Assembly: GCF_002019705.1 (NCBI RefSeq)
Contig: NZ_KV917377.1
Location: 2,106,565-2,170,564, forward strand
DNA from: Shouchella patagoniensis
GTDB lineage: Bacteria; Bacillota; Bacilli; Bacillales; Bacillaceae_D
Length of the DNA: 64,000 bases
Reading direction: 5' to 3'
Every line of letters begins with the position of its first letter. Position 1 is the stretch's first letter. Below, piece by piece: positions 43,941 to 51,541 of the stretch. The translations under genes and the position numbers were made by a program. Under the pieces are notes generated by a model. That model ran no database searches. It was not told the DNA's origin and worked only from the letters and a program-made list of their open reading frames with translations.

Positions 43941-43966
43941 GTTTTAGCCTTATTTTAGGCGGGTAC
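43941..43966 (+). promoter_or_regulatory. Sigma-B-type promoter of the BCCT gene
   Basis: GTTTTA (43941-43946), 14 nt, GGGTAC (43961-43966), 34 nt before the ATG. Confidence 0.6.
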
Positions 43967-44000
43967 TTAAAAAAAGGATTTTAAAAATGGAGTGGATTTC

Positions 44001-45557
44001 ATGAAAAAGAATAAAAGCAAACTATGGCTCATAGAGAAGCGAATCGTTATTCCTTCTATTGTGATTATTGCGATCGTTAGTATTCTTTTCGCTATGTACA
44101 CAAACGAATCAATCGAATTATTAGATCTTATTTTCAACACGCTTGTCAATCTATTTGCGTGGGGTTATTTATGGTACGCCCTATTAATTGTTGGGGCTGG
44201 GTTATTGTTGGCTTATTCTAAATATGGGAAAGTTGTTTTAGGAAACCCTACCGAAAAACCGCGCTATACCTTATTTGAGTATGCTTCCATCTTAGTTGCG
44301 ATGGGAGTTGGGGCAACCTTAATGCGGACAGGAATGGTGCAATGGAGTGAAGTCGCGATCGATCCGCCTTTCGGTTTAGAGCCAGAATCAATGGATTCGC
44401 TACTTACGGGAAATGCCTACAGCATGTTTTTATGGAGCTTTCAAACCTTCGCCGTCTTTGTAATGGCAGCTCCGGCGATGGGCTATATTTTACACGTACG
44501 AAAAAAATCTAAAATGCGCATTTCCGAAGCATGCCGCGTCCTATTTGGAGACAAATTCACTAATGGACTTGGCGGTATTGTTTTAGATACATTGTTTTTA
44601 GTTTCGATTCTTGCCGGTGCCGCTGTTACATTAGGACTTGGAACACCGATTGTGACGGAAAACCTCGCAGAATTGTTTAACATGGATGTGACCTTTTTAT
44701 TAACGATGATCGTCACGCTTGTCTGGGTACTCGTTTTTTCATTTAGCGCCTATGTCGGGATAGATAAAGGAATTAAACGGTTAAGTACACTAAATATGTA
44801 TCTCGCTGGCATTTTTGCACTTTTTATTCTGATCGTTGGTCCTGGTGTTTTTATTTTAAGTTTCTTTACAGATTCAGTTCGTCAACTGTTTTCTAGTTAT
44901 ATCGATTTCTCCCTCTATACAAATGCACTTGGAACAGACGGCGGTAGCCATATTGAAAGCCATACGATTTTCTGGTTTGCTTATAACGCGACGTGGGCGA
45001 TGCTTCATGGTGTTTTCGCTGCAGTTGTATCAAAAGGACGAACGATTAAAGAAATGATTCTCACGTATTTATTCGCACCAACACTATTGTCTTGGTTCGC
45101 AACAGGTATCCTTGGCGGACTTGGTGTTGAGCGTTTCGTGAATGGAGATGTTCCTGTTTTGGACCTTGTTCGTGATGGAGAACCAGTCTCTGCTGTCCCG
45201 CAGATTCTTGCATCATTACCATTTCCAGCCATTATAATTGGTGTTTTTACACTTATTGCAATGATTTTCTTAGTAACAACACTCGACTCGACGACCTATA
45301 CAATCGCAACATACATGTCGAAACAAGATATGAGCAAACACGCGCCTTCCAAATATTTACGTATTTTTGTTGCGTTGGTAATTACAGTACTTGCGCTCAC
45401 ATTAATGAATATTGGAGGACTAGCTCCACTCGAAGTGCTTTCAGGACTTATGGGCATTCCTATTATCGTCATTCAGGTATTTATGGTCATAGCTGCTAAA
45501 AAAATGATGGACGAGGATAAAGCTTGGTTGCATAACGTGAGAAAAGAGGAGAAGTAA
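44001..45557 (+). CDS. BCCT-family (betaine/choline/carnitine-type) transporter, divergent
   Basis: A 518-residue carrier with about 12 membrane segments. ATG 44001 (GGAGTGG upstream) is used. BCCT landmarks are present (VQWSEVAIDPPFG, GTPIVTENLAEL, VSKGRTIKEMILTYLFAPTLLSW). The substrate-binding aromatic stretch, normally WTxxYWxWWxxW, reads HTIFWFAYNATWAMLHG, so the trimethylammonium box is incomplete and the substrate may differ. The sigma-B-like promoter would fit an osmoprotectant role, as for OpuD/OpuE in B. subtilis. Confidence 0.85.
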   Translation: MKKNKSKLWLIEKRIVIPSIVIIAIVSILFAMYTNESIELLDLIFNTLVNLFAWGYLWYALLIVGAGLLLAYSKYGKVVLGNPTEKPRYTLFEYASILVAMGVGATLMRTGMVQWSEVAIDPPFGLEPESMDSLLTGNAYSMFLWSFQTFAVFVMAAPAMGYILHVRKKSKMRISEACRVLFGDKFTNGLGGIVLDTLFLVSILAGAAVTLGLGTPIVTENLAELFNMDVTFLLTMIVTLVWVLVFSFSAYVGIDKGIKRLSTLNMYLAGIFALFILIVGPGVFILSFFTDSVRQLFSSYIDFSLYTNALGTDGGSHIESHTIFWFAYNATWAMLHGVFAAVVSKGRTIKEMILTYLFAPTLLSWFATGILGGLGVERFVNGDVPVLDLVRDGEPVSAVPQILASLPFPAIIIGVFTLIAMIFLVTTLDSTTYTIATYMSKQDMSKHAPSKYLRIFVALVITVLALTLMNIGGLAPLEVLSGLMGIPIIVIQVFMVIAAKKMMDEDKAWLHNVRKEEK

Positions 45558-45559
45558 TC

Positions 45560-45595
45560 AAAAGGAACATGACGCTGGCGTCATGTTCCTTTTTA
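45560..45595. terminator. Bidirectional terminator between the BCCT and AEC genes
   Basis: A 16-nt inverted repeat (AAAAGGAACATGACGC and complement) with A and T tails between convergent genes. Confidence 0.88.
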
Positions 45596-45613
45596 CGCGG
45601 TTATAAAAATATA

Positions 45614-46525
45614 CTAAATCCACATCCCTGCAATCACAATGACAACAGGCAATGTAAACGCACTAAGTATCGTTGTGACAAGTGTAGCTGCAGAAACATT
45701 CATAGGATCGGTCTGAAATTGCATGGCATAAATCGTTGTATTTGCGGCTGTTGGCGTCGCTGCTAAGATGACAATGACTTGTTTTGTTAATGGTTCGAGC
45801 GGCAAGACTGCAACAAGTCCAAGAGCAAGTAGAGGTGACACAATCAGCCGCAAGCTTGTTGCTATGGAAAGGTTTTTCCACTCGATGTTCGTAAGCTGGA
45901 CGGCCCCTAATTGGACACCTAGGCTTAACATAATAAAAGGAATGGCCGCACTAGCTATCAGTTCCACTCCTGCAAGAATTCCTGTTTGCAAGGATATCCC
46001 CGTTGTTTGAAAGAACAAACCTAATAAGGCCGCGTACACCATTGGCATTTTTCCTATTCGCCTAATGGATTGTTTCACACTTAACTGCGCTTCTCCACCT
46101 TTTGCAGCGTAATAAACACCAATCGTTGCCATCAACAACTGCTGGATCACCATGAGCACAATGGCTATTTGCGCACTAGCTGCACCAAATAAAAAAATAA
46201 CAAGTGGTGTCCCGTAATTTCCATTATTCATAAAGGCAGAAGATAAAACGAGTCCACAACGTTCTTGTTCGCTTACCTTCATACAAGCTGAAAGAATTGT
46301 GACCAGAAGAATGATGCCAATTATGATCCCAACTAAAGCAATTGCCATATATCCGTAGGCAGTGGTTATCGTTTCTTGATAAAAAGTCCGAAACACAAGA
46401 AACGGAATAAAAACAAAGATTGCGAGTTTAGACAGTACGGTTGGATCAATTGACACCGTACGCTTTATGATGAATCCGACAAACAAAACAAAAAAGATTG
46501 GCAAAATGACGTTGACTAGATGCAT
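45614..46525 (-). CDS. AEC-family (auxin efflux carrier-like) transporter
   Basis: A 303-residue membrane protein of about ten segments in two halves; GNYGTPLVIFLFGAASAQIAIVLMVIQQLLM and TPTAANTTIYAMQF carry AEC features. Such carriers move organic anions such as malate. It lies downstream of the sulfoquinovose cluster but behind a terminator. Sulfolactate export is conceivable but unproven. Confidence 0.85.
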   Translation of the reverse strand: MHLVNVILPIFFVLFVGFIIKRTVSIDPTVLSKLAIFVFIPFLVFRTFYQETITTAYGYMAIALVGIIIGIILLVTILSACMKVSEQERCGLVLSSAFMNNGNYGTPLVIFLFGAASAQIAIVLMVIQQLLMATIGVYYAAKGGEAQLSVKQSIRRIGKMPMVYAALLGLFFQTTGISLQTGILAGVELIASAAIPFIMLSLGVQLGAVQLTNIEWKNLSIATSLRLIVSPLLALGLVAVLPLEPLTKQVIVILAATPTAANTTIYAMQFQTDPMNVSAATLVTTILSAFTLPVVIVIAGMWI

Positions 46526-46574
46526 GCGCCCCCCTCCTCACACGTACACTGTGCGCGTCCACAATTGGTTAAAT

Positions 46575-46604
46575 CAGAAAAAGAAACCCAGACAAAATCT
46601 GGGT
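46575..46604 (-). terminator. Terminator of the aldehyde dehydrogenase gene
   Basis: Stem ACCCAGA / TCTGGGT with 5-nt loop, followed on the minus strand by TTCTTTTT, 11 nt after the stop. Confidence 0.85.
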
Positions 46605-46614
46605 CTGATTCTTT

Positions 46615-48042
46615 CTATAAGTTCAATACGACGAGACGTTCCTCCGTCATTTCTTCGATTGCATATCTCGGTCCTTCTTTTCCTGTCCCGCTTTGCTTCA
46701 CCCCACCATAAGGCATTTGGTCCACACGGTAACCGGATGTATCGTTCACAATCAGACCGCCTACTTCAATTTGCTCGGCTGCTTTCATTGCAAAGGAAAG
46801 GCTATTCGTAAACAACCCTGCCTGCAACCCGTAACGGGACTGATTAACTTTCTCGATCACCTCATCTTCAGTGGAGTAAGGAAGGACAGAAACAACAGGG
46901 CCAAAAACTTCTTCACTGCAAACTTTCATCGTTTCCTTGACGTTTGTTAAGATGGTTGGCGTAAATAAAGCACCATCGCGCTTTCCTCCCACCTCAACTT
47001 TCGCTCCTTCTTTAACAGCTTCGTTTACCCACGATTCGATCCGCACTGCTTCTTTTTCTGCAATCATTGGTCCGACTTGCGTCGCCTCATTTTTCGGATC
47101 GCCTACGACTAGTCCTTCGGTGGAGGAAACAAGTTTTTCTAAAAACGGTGTAAAGACCGTTTCATGGACGAAGACTCGTTGAACAGAAATACATACTTGA
47201 CCCGCATTATTAAAGCTTTTTTGAGCCACTAGGTTTGCAGCTACGTCTAGGTGGGCATCAGCGTGAACAATCGTAGCCGAATTATTGCCTAACTCCAAGG
47301 CTACTTTGCGTAAACCTGCTTTTTCTCTAAGCAACTTGCCTACTTTTGGGCTCCCAGTAAACGTCACCATCTTAACAGCTTCACTTTCAAGCAACCAATC
47401 TCCAATTGAAGGACCATCGCCTGTTAACACGTTCAAGCGCCCTTTCGGCAATCCTGCTTGACGAAACAATTCCGCTAACCTTAATGCACAAAGCGGTGTC
47501 GTCTCAGCCGGCTTCAAGATCACACTATTTCCTGCCGCTAATCCAGGTCCTACTTTATGGCAGACAAGATTAAGCGGGACATTAAACGGGGTAATCGCCG
47601 CAATCACACCAACCGGCACACGGCGAGTAAACGCCTGACGATTTGGCGAATCCGGAGCTGCTTCAATGGGGACACCCATTCCATGTATTCGTTTCGCTTC
47701 TTCAGCTGAAATTTCTAGCGTCAACACAGCTCTACCTACTTCACCGCGGGCCTCTGCTATTGGCTTGCCCACTTCTGCAGCGAGCAGTAACGCAAACTCT
47801 TCTTGGTTTGCTTTTAACTGTTCCGATACTTCTTTTAAAACGCGATACCGATCATATGGCGCAAAAGCATGATTCTGCGCCTCTTTCGCCGAAGCAATTG
47901 CATGCCTTACATCGTCTTTCGTACAAGTCGAAACACACGCGATTGTCTCTCCTGTATATTTATCAAATACAGGTTCCATTTCCATTGATTTCGTCCATTC
48001 TCCCTCAATGAATAGCGCCAGTTCTTCCTGTTTCAAATCCAT
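46615..48042 (-). CDS. NAD(P)-dependent aldehyde dehydrogenase, probable sulfolactaldehyde dehydrogenase
   Basis: A 475-residue ALDH-superfamily enzyme: cofactor motif ITPFNVPLNLVCHKVGPGLAAGNSVILKP, FTGSPKVGKLL, catalytic Glu in VALELGNNS and nucleophilic Cys in NNAGQVCISVQRV. ATG 48042 is 8 nt from GGGAG; ATG 48048 and GTG 48051 lie closer. It is the last gene of the cluster and would oxidise 3-sulfolactaldehyde to sulfolactate (inference from context). A copy of the putative GntR operator lies 21-36 nt before the start, so it may have its own promoter. Confidence 0.88.
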   Translation of the reverse strand: MDLKQEELALFIEGEWTKSMEMEPVFDKYTGETIACVSTCTKDDVRHAIASAKEAQNHAFAPYDRYRVLKEVSEQLKANQEEFALLLAAEVGKPIAEARGEVGRAVLTLEISAEEAKRIHGMGVPIEAAPDSPNRQAFTRRVPVGVIAAITPFNVPLNLVCHKVGPGLAAGNSVILKPAETTPLCALRLAELFRQAGLPKGRLNVLTGDGPSIGDWLLESEAVKMVTFTGSPKVGKLLREKAGLRKVALELGNNSATIVHADAHLDVAANLVAQKSFNNAGQVCISVQRVFVHETVFTPFLEKLVSSTEGLVVGDPKNEATQVGPMIAEKEAVRIESWVNEAVKEGAKVEVGGKRDGALFTPTILTNVKETMKVCSEEVFGPVVSVLPYSTEDEVIEKVNQSRYGLQAGLFTNSLSFAMKAAEQIEVGGLIVNDTSGYRVDQMPYGGVKQSGTGKEGPRYAIEEMTEERLVVLNL

Positions 48043-48062
48043 ATTCATCACTCCCTTTAATT

Positions 48063-48110
48063 ATAGGTACCTACCTTTATGTTTATAAAAAGGCACTTGC
48101 TTTGTTTTCA
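48063..48110 (-). promoter_or_regulatory. Putative internal promoter and GntR operator before the dehydrogenase gene
   Basis: The dyad AGGTA-CC-TACCT (48065-48076, extended by TT) matches the one at the main promoter. On the minus strand TATAAA (48082-48087) and TGAAAA (48105-48110), 17 bp apart, form a weak promoter whose start would fall in the dyad. Confidence 0.55.
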
Positions 48111-48949
48111 CTTCCAAAACAACGTATCTTCTCACGCACTTTTTCTACCATACGTTTCGTACCTAAACCTAACGTTTCGGCAACGACAATATTTGCAGGA
48201 TCTGCTTTGAACGCTTCCTGGACCCCTCTAGTAAAAGCTTGACGCAATTCAGTATCCACATTAATCTTTGAAACTCCAAGAGCAATCGCTTTTCTCACTT
48301 GCTCATCTGGTACATCGGAACCTCCGTGAAGGACAATTGGACGATTGACTTTACGAACGATTTCTTCAAGACGTTCCAACCGAATATGAGGTGTTTGCTT
48401 ATACAAGCCATGGGCAGTACCAATGGAAACAGCCAAATAGTCAATATCTGTCGCTTCAGCAAATGAAACGGCTTCTTCCGTTGTTGTGATTTGGGCATCC
48501 TTTTCGTTCACTGTAATATCGTCTTCGGTTCCACCAATTTTACCGATTTCGCCTTCACAGCCTATCCCAAGCGCCTTTGCACTATTTGCGACCTCTTTTG
48601 TTATTTGCGCATTTTCAGTAAAGGATTTAGCGGAACCATCGTACATAACGGACTGAAAACCTAATTGGATCGCTTGCATCGTTTGGGCATATTCACGACT
48701 ATGGTCAAGGTGAATGGCAACAGGTACATGATATTGCTTTGCAAAAGCGTCAATCATAGCTTTCATCGGTTCCATACCTAGTGTTTGAATCACTTTCTGT
48801 CCTACTTGAATCATAACTGGGGCTTGTTCCTCTTGTGCAGCGATAAAGATTGCCTGAACCGTCTCAGCATTATGTGCAGAAAATGCCCCGATTCCATATT
48901 GATGTTGAAAAGCGTGTTCGATCATGTGTTTCCCGCTAATAAAAGGCAT
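48083..48949 (-). CDS. Class II (zinc) ketose-bisphosphate-type aldolase, probable sulfofructose-1-phosphate aldolase
   Basis: A 288-residue TIM-barrel metalloaldolase of the FbaA/GatY/KbaY family: zinc and catalytic motif VPVAIHLDHSREY, then GFQSVMYDGS, GEIGKIGGTEDD, SIGTAHGLYK, VLHGGSDVPDEQ and SKINVDTELRQAF. ATG 48949 (GGAG 9 nt upstream) preferred to 48964. In context it would split 6-deoxy-6-sulfofructose-1-phosphate into DHAP and 3-sulfolactaldehyde; the E. coli counterpart YihT is unrelated (class I). Plain tagatose or fructose bisphosphate activity is the alternative. Confidence 0.88.
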   Translation of the reverse strand: MPFISGKHMIEHAFQHQYGIGAFSAHNAETVQAIFIAAQEEQAPVMIQVGQKVIQTLGMEPMKAMIDAFAKQYHVPVAIHLDHSREYAQTMQAIQLGFQSVMYDGSAKSFTENAQITKEVANSAKALGIGCEGEIGKIGGTEDDITVNEKDAQITTTEEAVSFAEATDIDYLAVSIGTAHGLYKQTPHIRLERLEEIVRKVNRPIVLHGGSDVPDEQVRKAIALGVSKINVDTELRQAFTRGVQEAFKADPANIVVAETLGLGTKRMVEKVREKIRCFGSENKASAFL

Positions 48950-48966
48950 ATTTTTTCGCTCCATTT

Positions 48967-50130
48967 CTATTTATTTATTGTTTTATTCATCGGTAAGGGA
49001 TCCGGAAAAGGAGAAAGCTCTCCAACTAAAGGTTTTAACCATTTGTAATAAGCTGACTGGTCTCGTAAAAATTCATCTGGCATCAAACGTTCTCCGTAAG
49101 CAGCCACTTCTTCAAGTGGGACAGAAATGACAGTTGCTTCGTAGGGATTTGTACGGTGCCGTTTAATCGCTGCCATGACTCCTGACTTACCGAGGTCCAA
49201 AAGGTTTGCTCCTTCCACACCAAGCTGAAGTGCTTCTTGATAATCAAGACCCGATACACTAGCCAGATCGCACCGTTGATTCATACCAAGCAATTCAGCC
49301 CGGACATGAACCGGAAAAGTCTGTTTAACAATCTGTGCCAAATGTTCGGATATGCCACCGAGAACAGGACGTCCATTCACTAACTCATTTTCCACTTGCC
49401 TACTACCTTCTAAACGGAAGCCTTCACTGACGACCACAAGCGCATAGCCATTTAATATAAGTGCTTCTTGTATGCTTGTAAGCAGCTCTTCTTTTGAACC
49501 TGGGCGCTCTGGCAAGCCTACATAACACGGCTGATCTGCTTCATTTGTGCAAACGAGCCCTGCCGATGCAGCAAGCCATCCAGCGTTTCTTCCCATTGTC
49601 TCTAAAATACGCACTTGTTCAAAGTTTTTCATTGAAGCAAGATCACGGCTCATCGCTTGTGTTGTCTGGGCAACATACCGAACCGCGCTCCCAAAGCCAG
49701 GCGCGTGGTCTGTCCCACCTAAATCATTATCAACCGTCTTTGGCAGACCGATGATTTGTAACGCATACCCCTTTGCTTTTGCGAGCTGGCCAATTTTACT
49801 TAACGCTTCCATTGTCCCATTGCCCCCAATAAAGATAAGCGCTTCAATCCCTTCCTCATACATGCGCTGGACCGCTTTTTCTAGATGGCTTTCTTTTAAT
49901 GGAAATCGACCGGACCCAAGGCAAGAACCTGGAACTGTCCTGTGTAAATCGATTTGTGCCAAAAGCTCTTCGGTCCCATGAAACCACTCTCCTTCCACAA
50001 GACCTTCGTAGCCATCCCGGACAAAAAACAATTCATACTCTCTGTTTGATAAGGCATTCACCAAACTTGCAAGCGAAGCATTAAACACCGCTGTTGGCCC
50101 TCCCGCCTGGCCAATAACCACTTTCTTCAT
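48967..50130 (-). CDS. PfkA-family sugar-phosphate kinase, probable 6-deoxy-6-sulfofructose kinase
   Basis: A 387-residue phosphofructokinase-superfamily protein: GQAGGPTAVFNASL (8-20), IGGNGTMEAL (101-110), GLPKTVDNDLGGTDHAPGFGSA (128-149) and the MGRNAGW loop. The Gly in GGNG is typical of ATP use, the Lys in PKTVDND of PPi-type enzymes, and Asn replaces the usual Asp of GGDG. Its ATG overlaps the isomerase stop (ATGA). In context it would phosphorylate sulfofructose; E. coli YihV is a PfkB-family protein, so this would be a non-homologous replacement. Confidence 0.85.
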   Translation of the reverse strand: MKKVVIGQAGGPTAVFNASLASLVNALSNREYELFFVRDGYEGLVEGEWFHGTEELLAQIDLHRTVPGSCLGSGRFPLKESHLEKAVQRMYEEGIEALIFIGGNGTMEALSKIGQLAKAKGYALQIIGLPKTVDNDLGGTDHAPGFGSAVRYVAQTTQAMSRDLASMKNFEQVRILETMGRNAGWLAASAGLVCTNEADQPCYVGLPERPGSKEELLTSIQEALILNGYALVVVSEGFRLEGSRQVENELVNGRPVLGGISEHLAQIVKQTFPVHVRAELLGMNQRCDLASVSGLDYQEALQLGVEGANLLDLGKSGVMAAIKRHRTNPYEATVISVPLEEVAAYGERLMPDEFLRDQSAYYKWLKPLVGELSPFPDPLPMNKTINK

Positions 50131-51473
50131 GCGCGTCCCTCCGTGTATACATGGGTTGGCAAACCTAATTGGTTACCCAGTTCCACAAGCTCATCACATA
50201 CATCCCCATAAACAAGCGCATAATGAGGTTCAAATCCTTCTTTCATTAAACTGTTTAACGTATCCGTCGCGTCTGTTTCAAGTTTAATTTCCACGGAAGT
50301 ACCGTTGAAACGTTTCGGTGTATCAAGGGCATCTCCTCGCATAATAAGCAACCGGTAATTGTCTTGCTTTGTGTAGCTGACCCTAAACATGGTCACTTTC
50401 CCTGGTTTTAATCCAAACTCCATCGTAAAACCAATTTTCCGGTTCGGATGAACACCTGGCGTCGCCCCGGACGCAGGATGAGCAAGTGAATACGCCCCCG
50501 CTCCACAATGCCAAAGCACAACCGAGTTGCTCGCTTCATTCAAATGAACCATGTCTCCAAGATACGGTGCACTGGCTGAAAGCTCTTGCAAGATATACAT
50601 TGATAACGCCCCGTGAATATCCGATTCACAAGAAGAGACAAGCCCTTCTTCTGTTAAATGCGACAATGTAGAGCACGCCGCCGCTCCTAACTCGGTAAAA
50701 AAATCAGGCCAACAGCGAATAGCTAAACCGGCTAACTGTTTTTCCTTTATTTCTGATTTCATATGCGTCGTAAATTGGGCAAACCGAGTCACCGTTTCAT
50801 CAGAACGATTCAAGCCAATCACTTGTTTTTCAGCTTGTTGCAGAGCCCCCTCATATTGTTCTTTGGGAATTCTCTTGCTCGCTTGAAATGCTTCCATTAA
50901 ATCAAGATGAACCGTCTCCACACCAAACTGGGCGAATAACGCTTCGTCATCTGTCCCGGAGAAAAAGAAACCCGGTGGGTGTTCTCCAACAACACCCACT
51001 TTCACTGTCTTCAGTTGTTCAATCACTTGCATGATTCTTGTTTTTCTTTGAATCGTTTGCCTCACTTGATGTTCTTCTGGATTGCCAAAAACAAATTCAT
51101 ATGGTCTACCAGCTGAACGAAGCACATGGCACGTGCTATTCCCGCCTGTTAACGAGTTAAGACGCAAGCGGCCACCAATGCTTGGTTCGCGCACAGACCA
51201 GACGAGCACTGGTGCTTTTAGCTGTTTCATCGTTTCTTCAATAAACTCTCCATCAGCAAATGTTACGCTTTGATAAATGATGAGCTTCACCTGTTCTAAG
51301 TTAATTGATTCAAGGTAGCGAACGAGTTCATCTGGCGAAGTCAACAACTCATCAGGCAAAGATACTTTCTCCAAGAAAAGAGAATGAAGCAAATCTTTAC
51401 TGCGCCTAAGTTGATCATTGGCTGCCTCAAGGTCAAACGTTTTACGAGCAATCGGTAAATAGACAATCGTCAT
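50127..51473 (-). CDS. L-fucose isomerase-like protein, probable sulfoquinovose isomerase
   Basis: A 448-residue protein with the L-fucose/L-arabinose-isomerase-like fold. The C-terminal half has the metal site pattern RCWPDFFTELGAAACSTLS and SCESDIHGAL (E283, D285), with His in VLWHCG (H322) and GEHPPGFF (loop). Proteins of this superfamily are reported as SQ isomerases in Gram-positive sulfoglycolysis, distinct from YihS. It would convert sulfoquinovose to sulfofructose. Coupled to the downstream kinase. Confidence 0.82.
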   Translation of the reverse strand: MTIVYLPIARKTFDLEAANDQLRRSKDLLHSLFLEKVSLPDELLTSPDELVRYLESINLEQVKLIIYQSVTFADGEFIEETMKQLKAPVLVWSVREPSIGGRLRLNSLTGGNSTCHVLRSAGRPYEFVFGNPEEHQVRQTIQRKTRIMQVIEQLKTVKVGVVGEHPPGFFFSGTDDEALFAQFGVETVHLDLMEAFQASKRIPKEQYEGALQQAEKQVIGLNRSDETVTRFAQFTTHMKSEIKEKQLAGLAIRCWPDFFTELGAAACSTLSHLTEEGLVSSCESDIHGALSMYILQELSASAPYLGDMVHLNEASNSVVLWHCGAGAYSLAHPASGATPGVHPNRKIGFTMEFGLKPGKVTMFRVSYTKQDNYRLLIMRGDALDTPKRFNGTSVEIKLETDATDTLNSLMKEGFEPHYALVYGDVCDELVELGNQLGLPTHVYTEGRA

Positions 51474-51541
51474 AATTTACTCCCTTTCTGCATAGACATC
51501 TCTTTAAAGATAACATAGATAACGATGTTTAAAAATAGATA

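Noticed and set aside
45614-46525. AEC carrier as dedicated sulfolactate exporter
   Set aside because: A terminator separates it from the cluster and no operator copy lies upstream, so the link is not supported.
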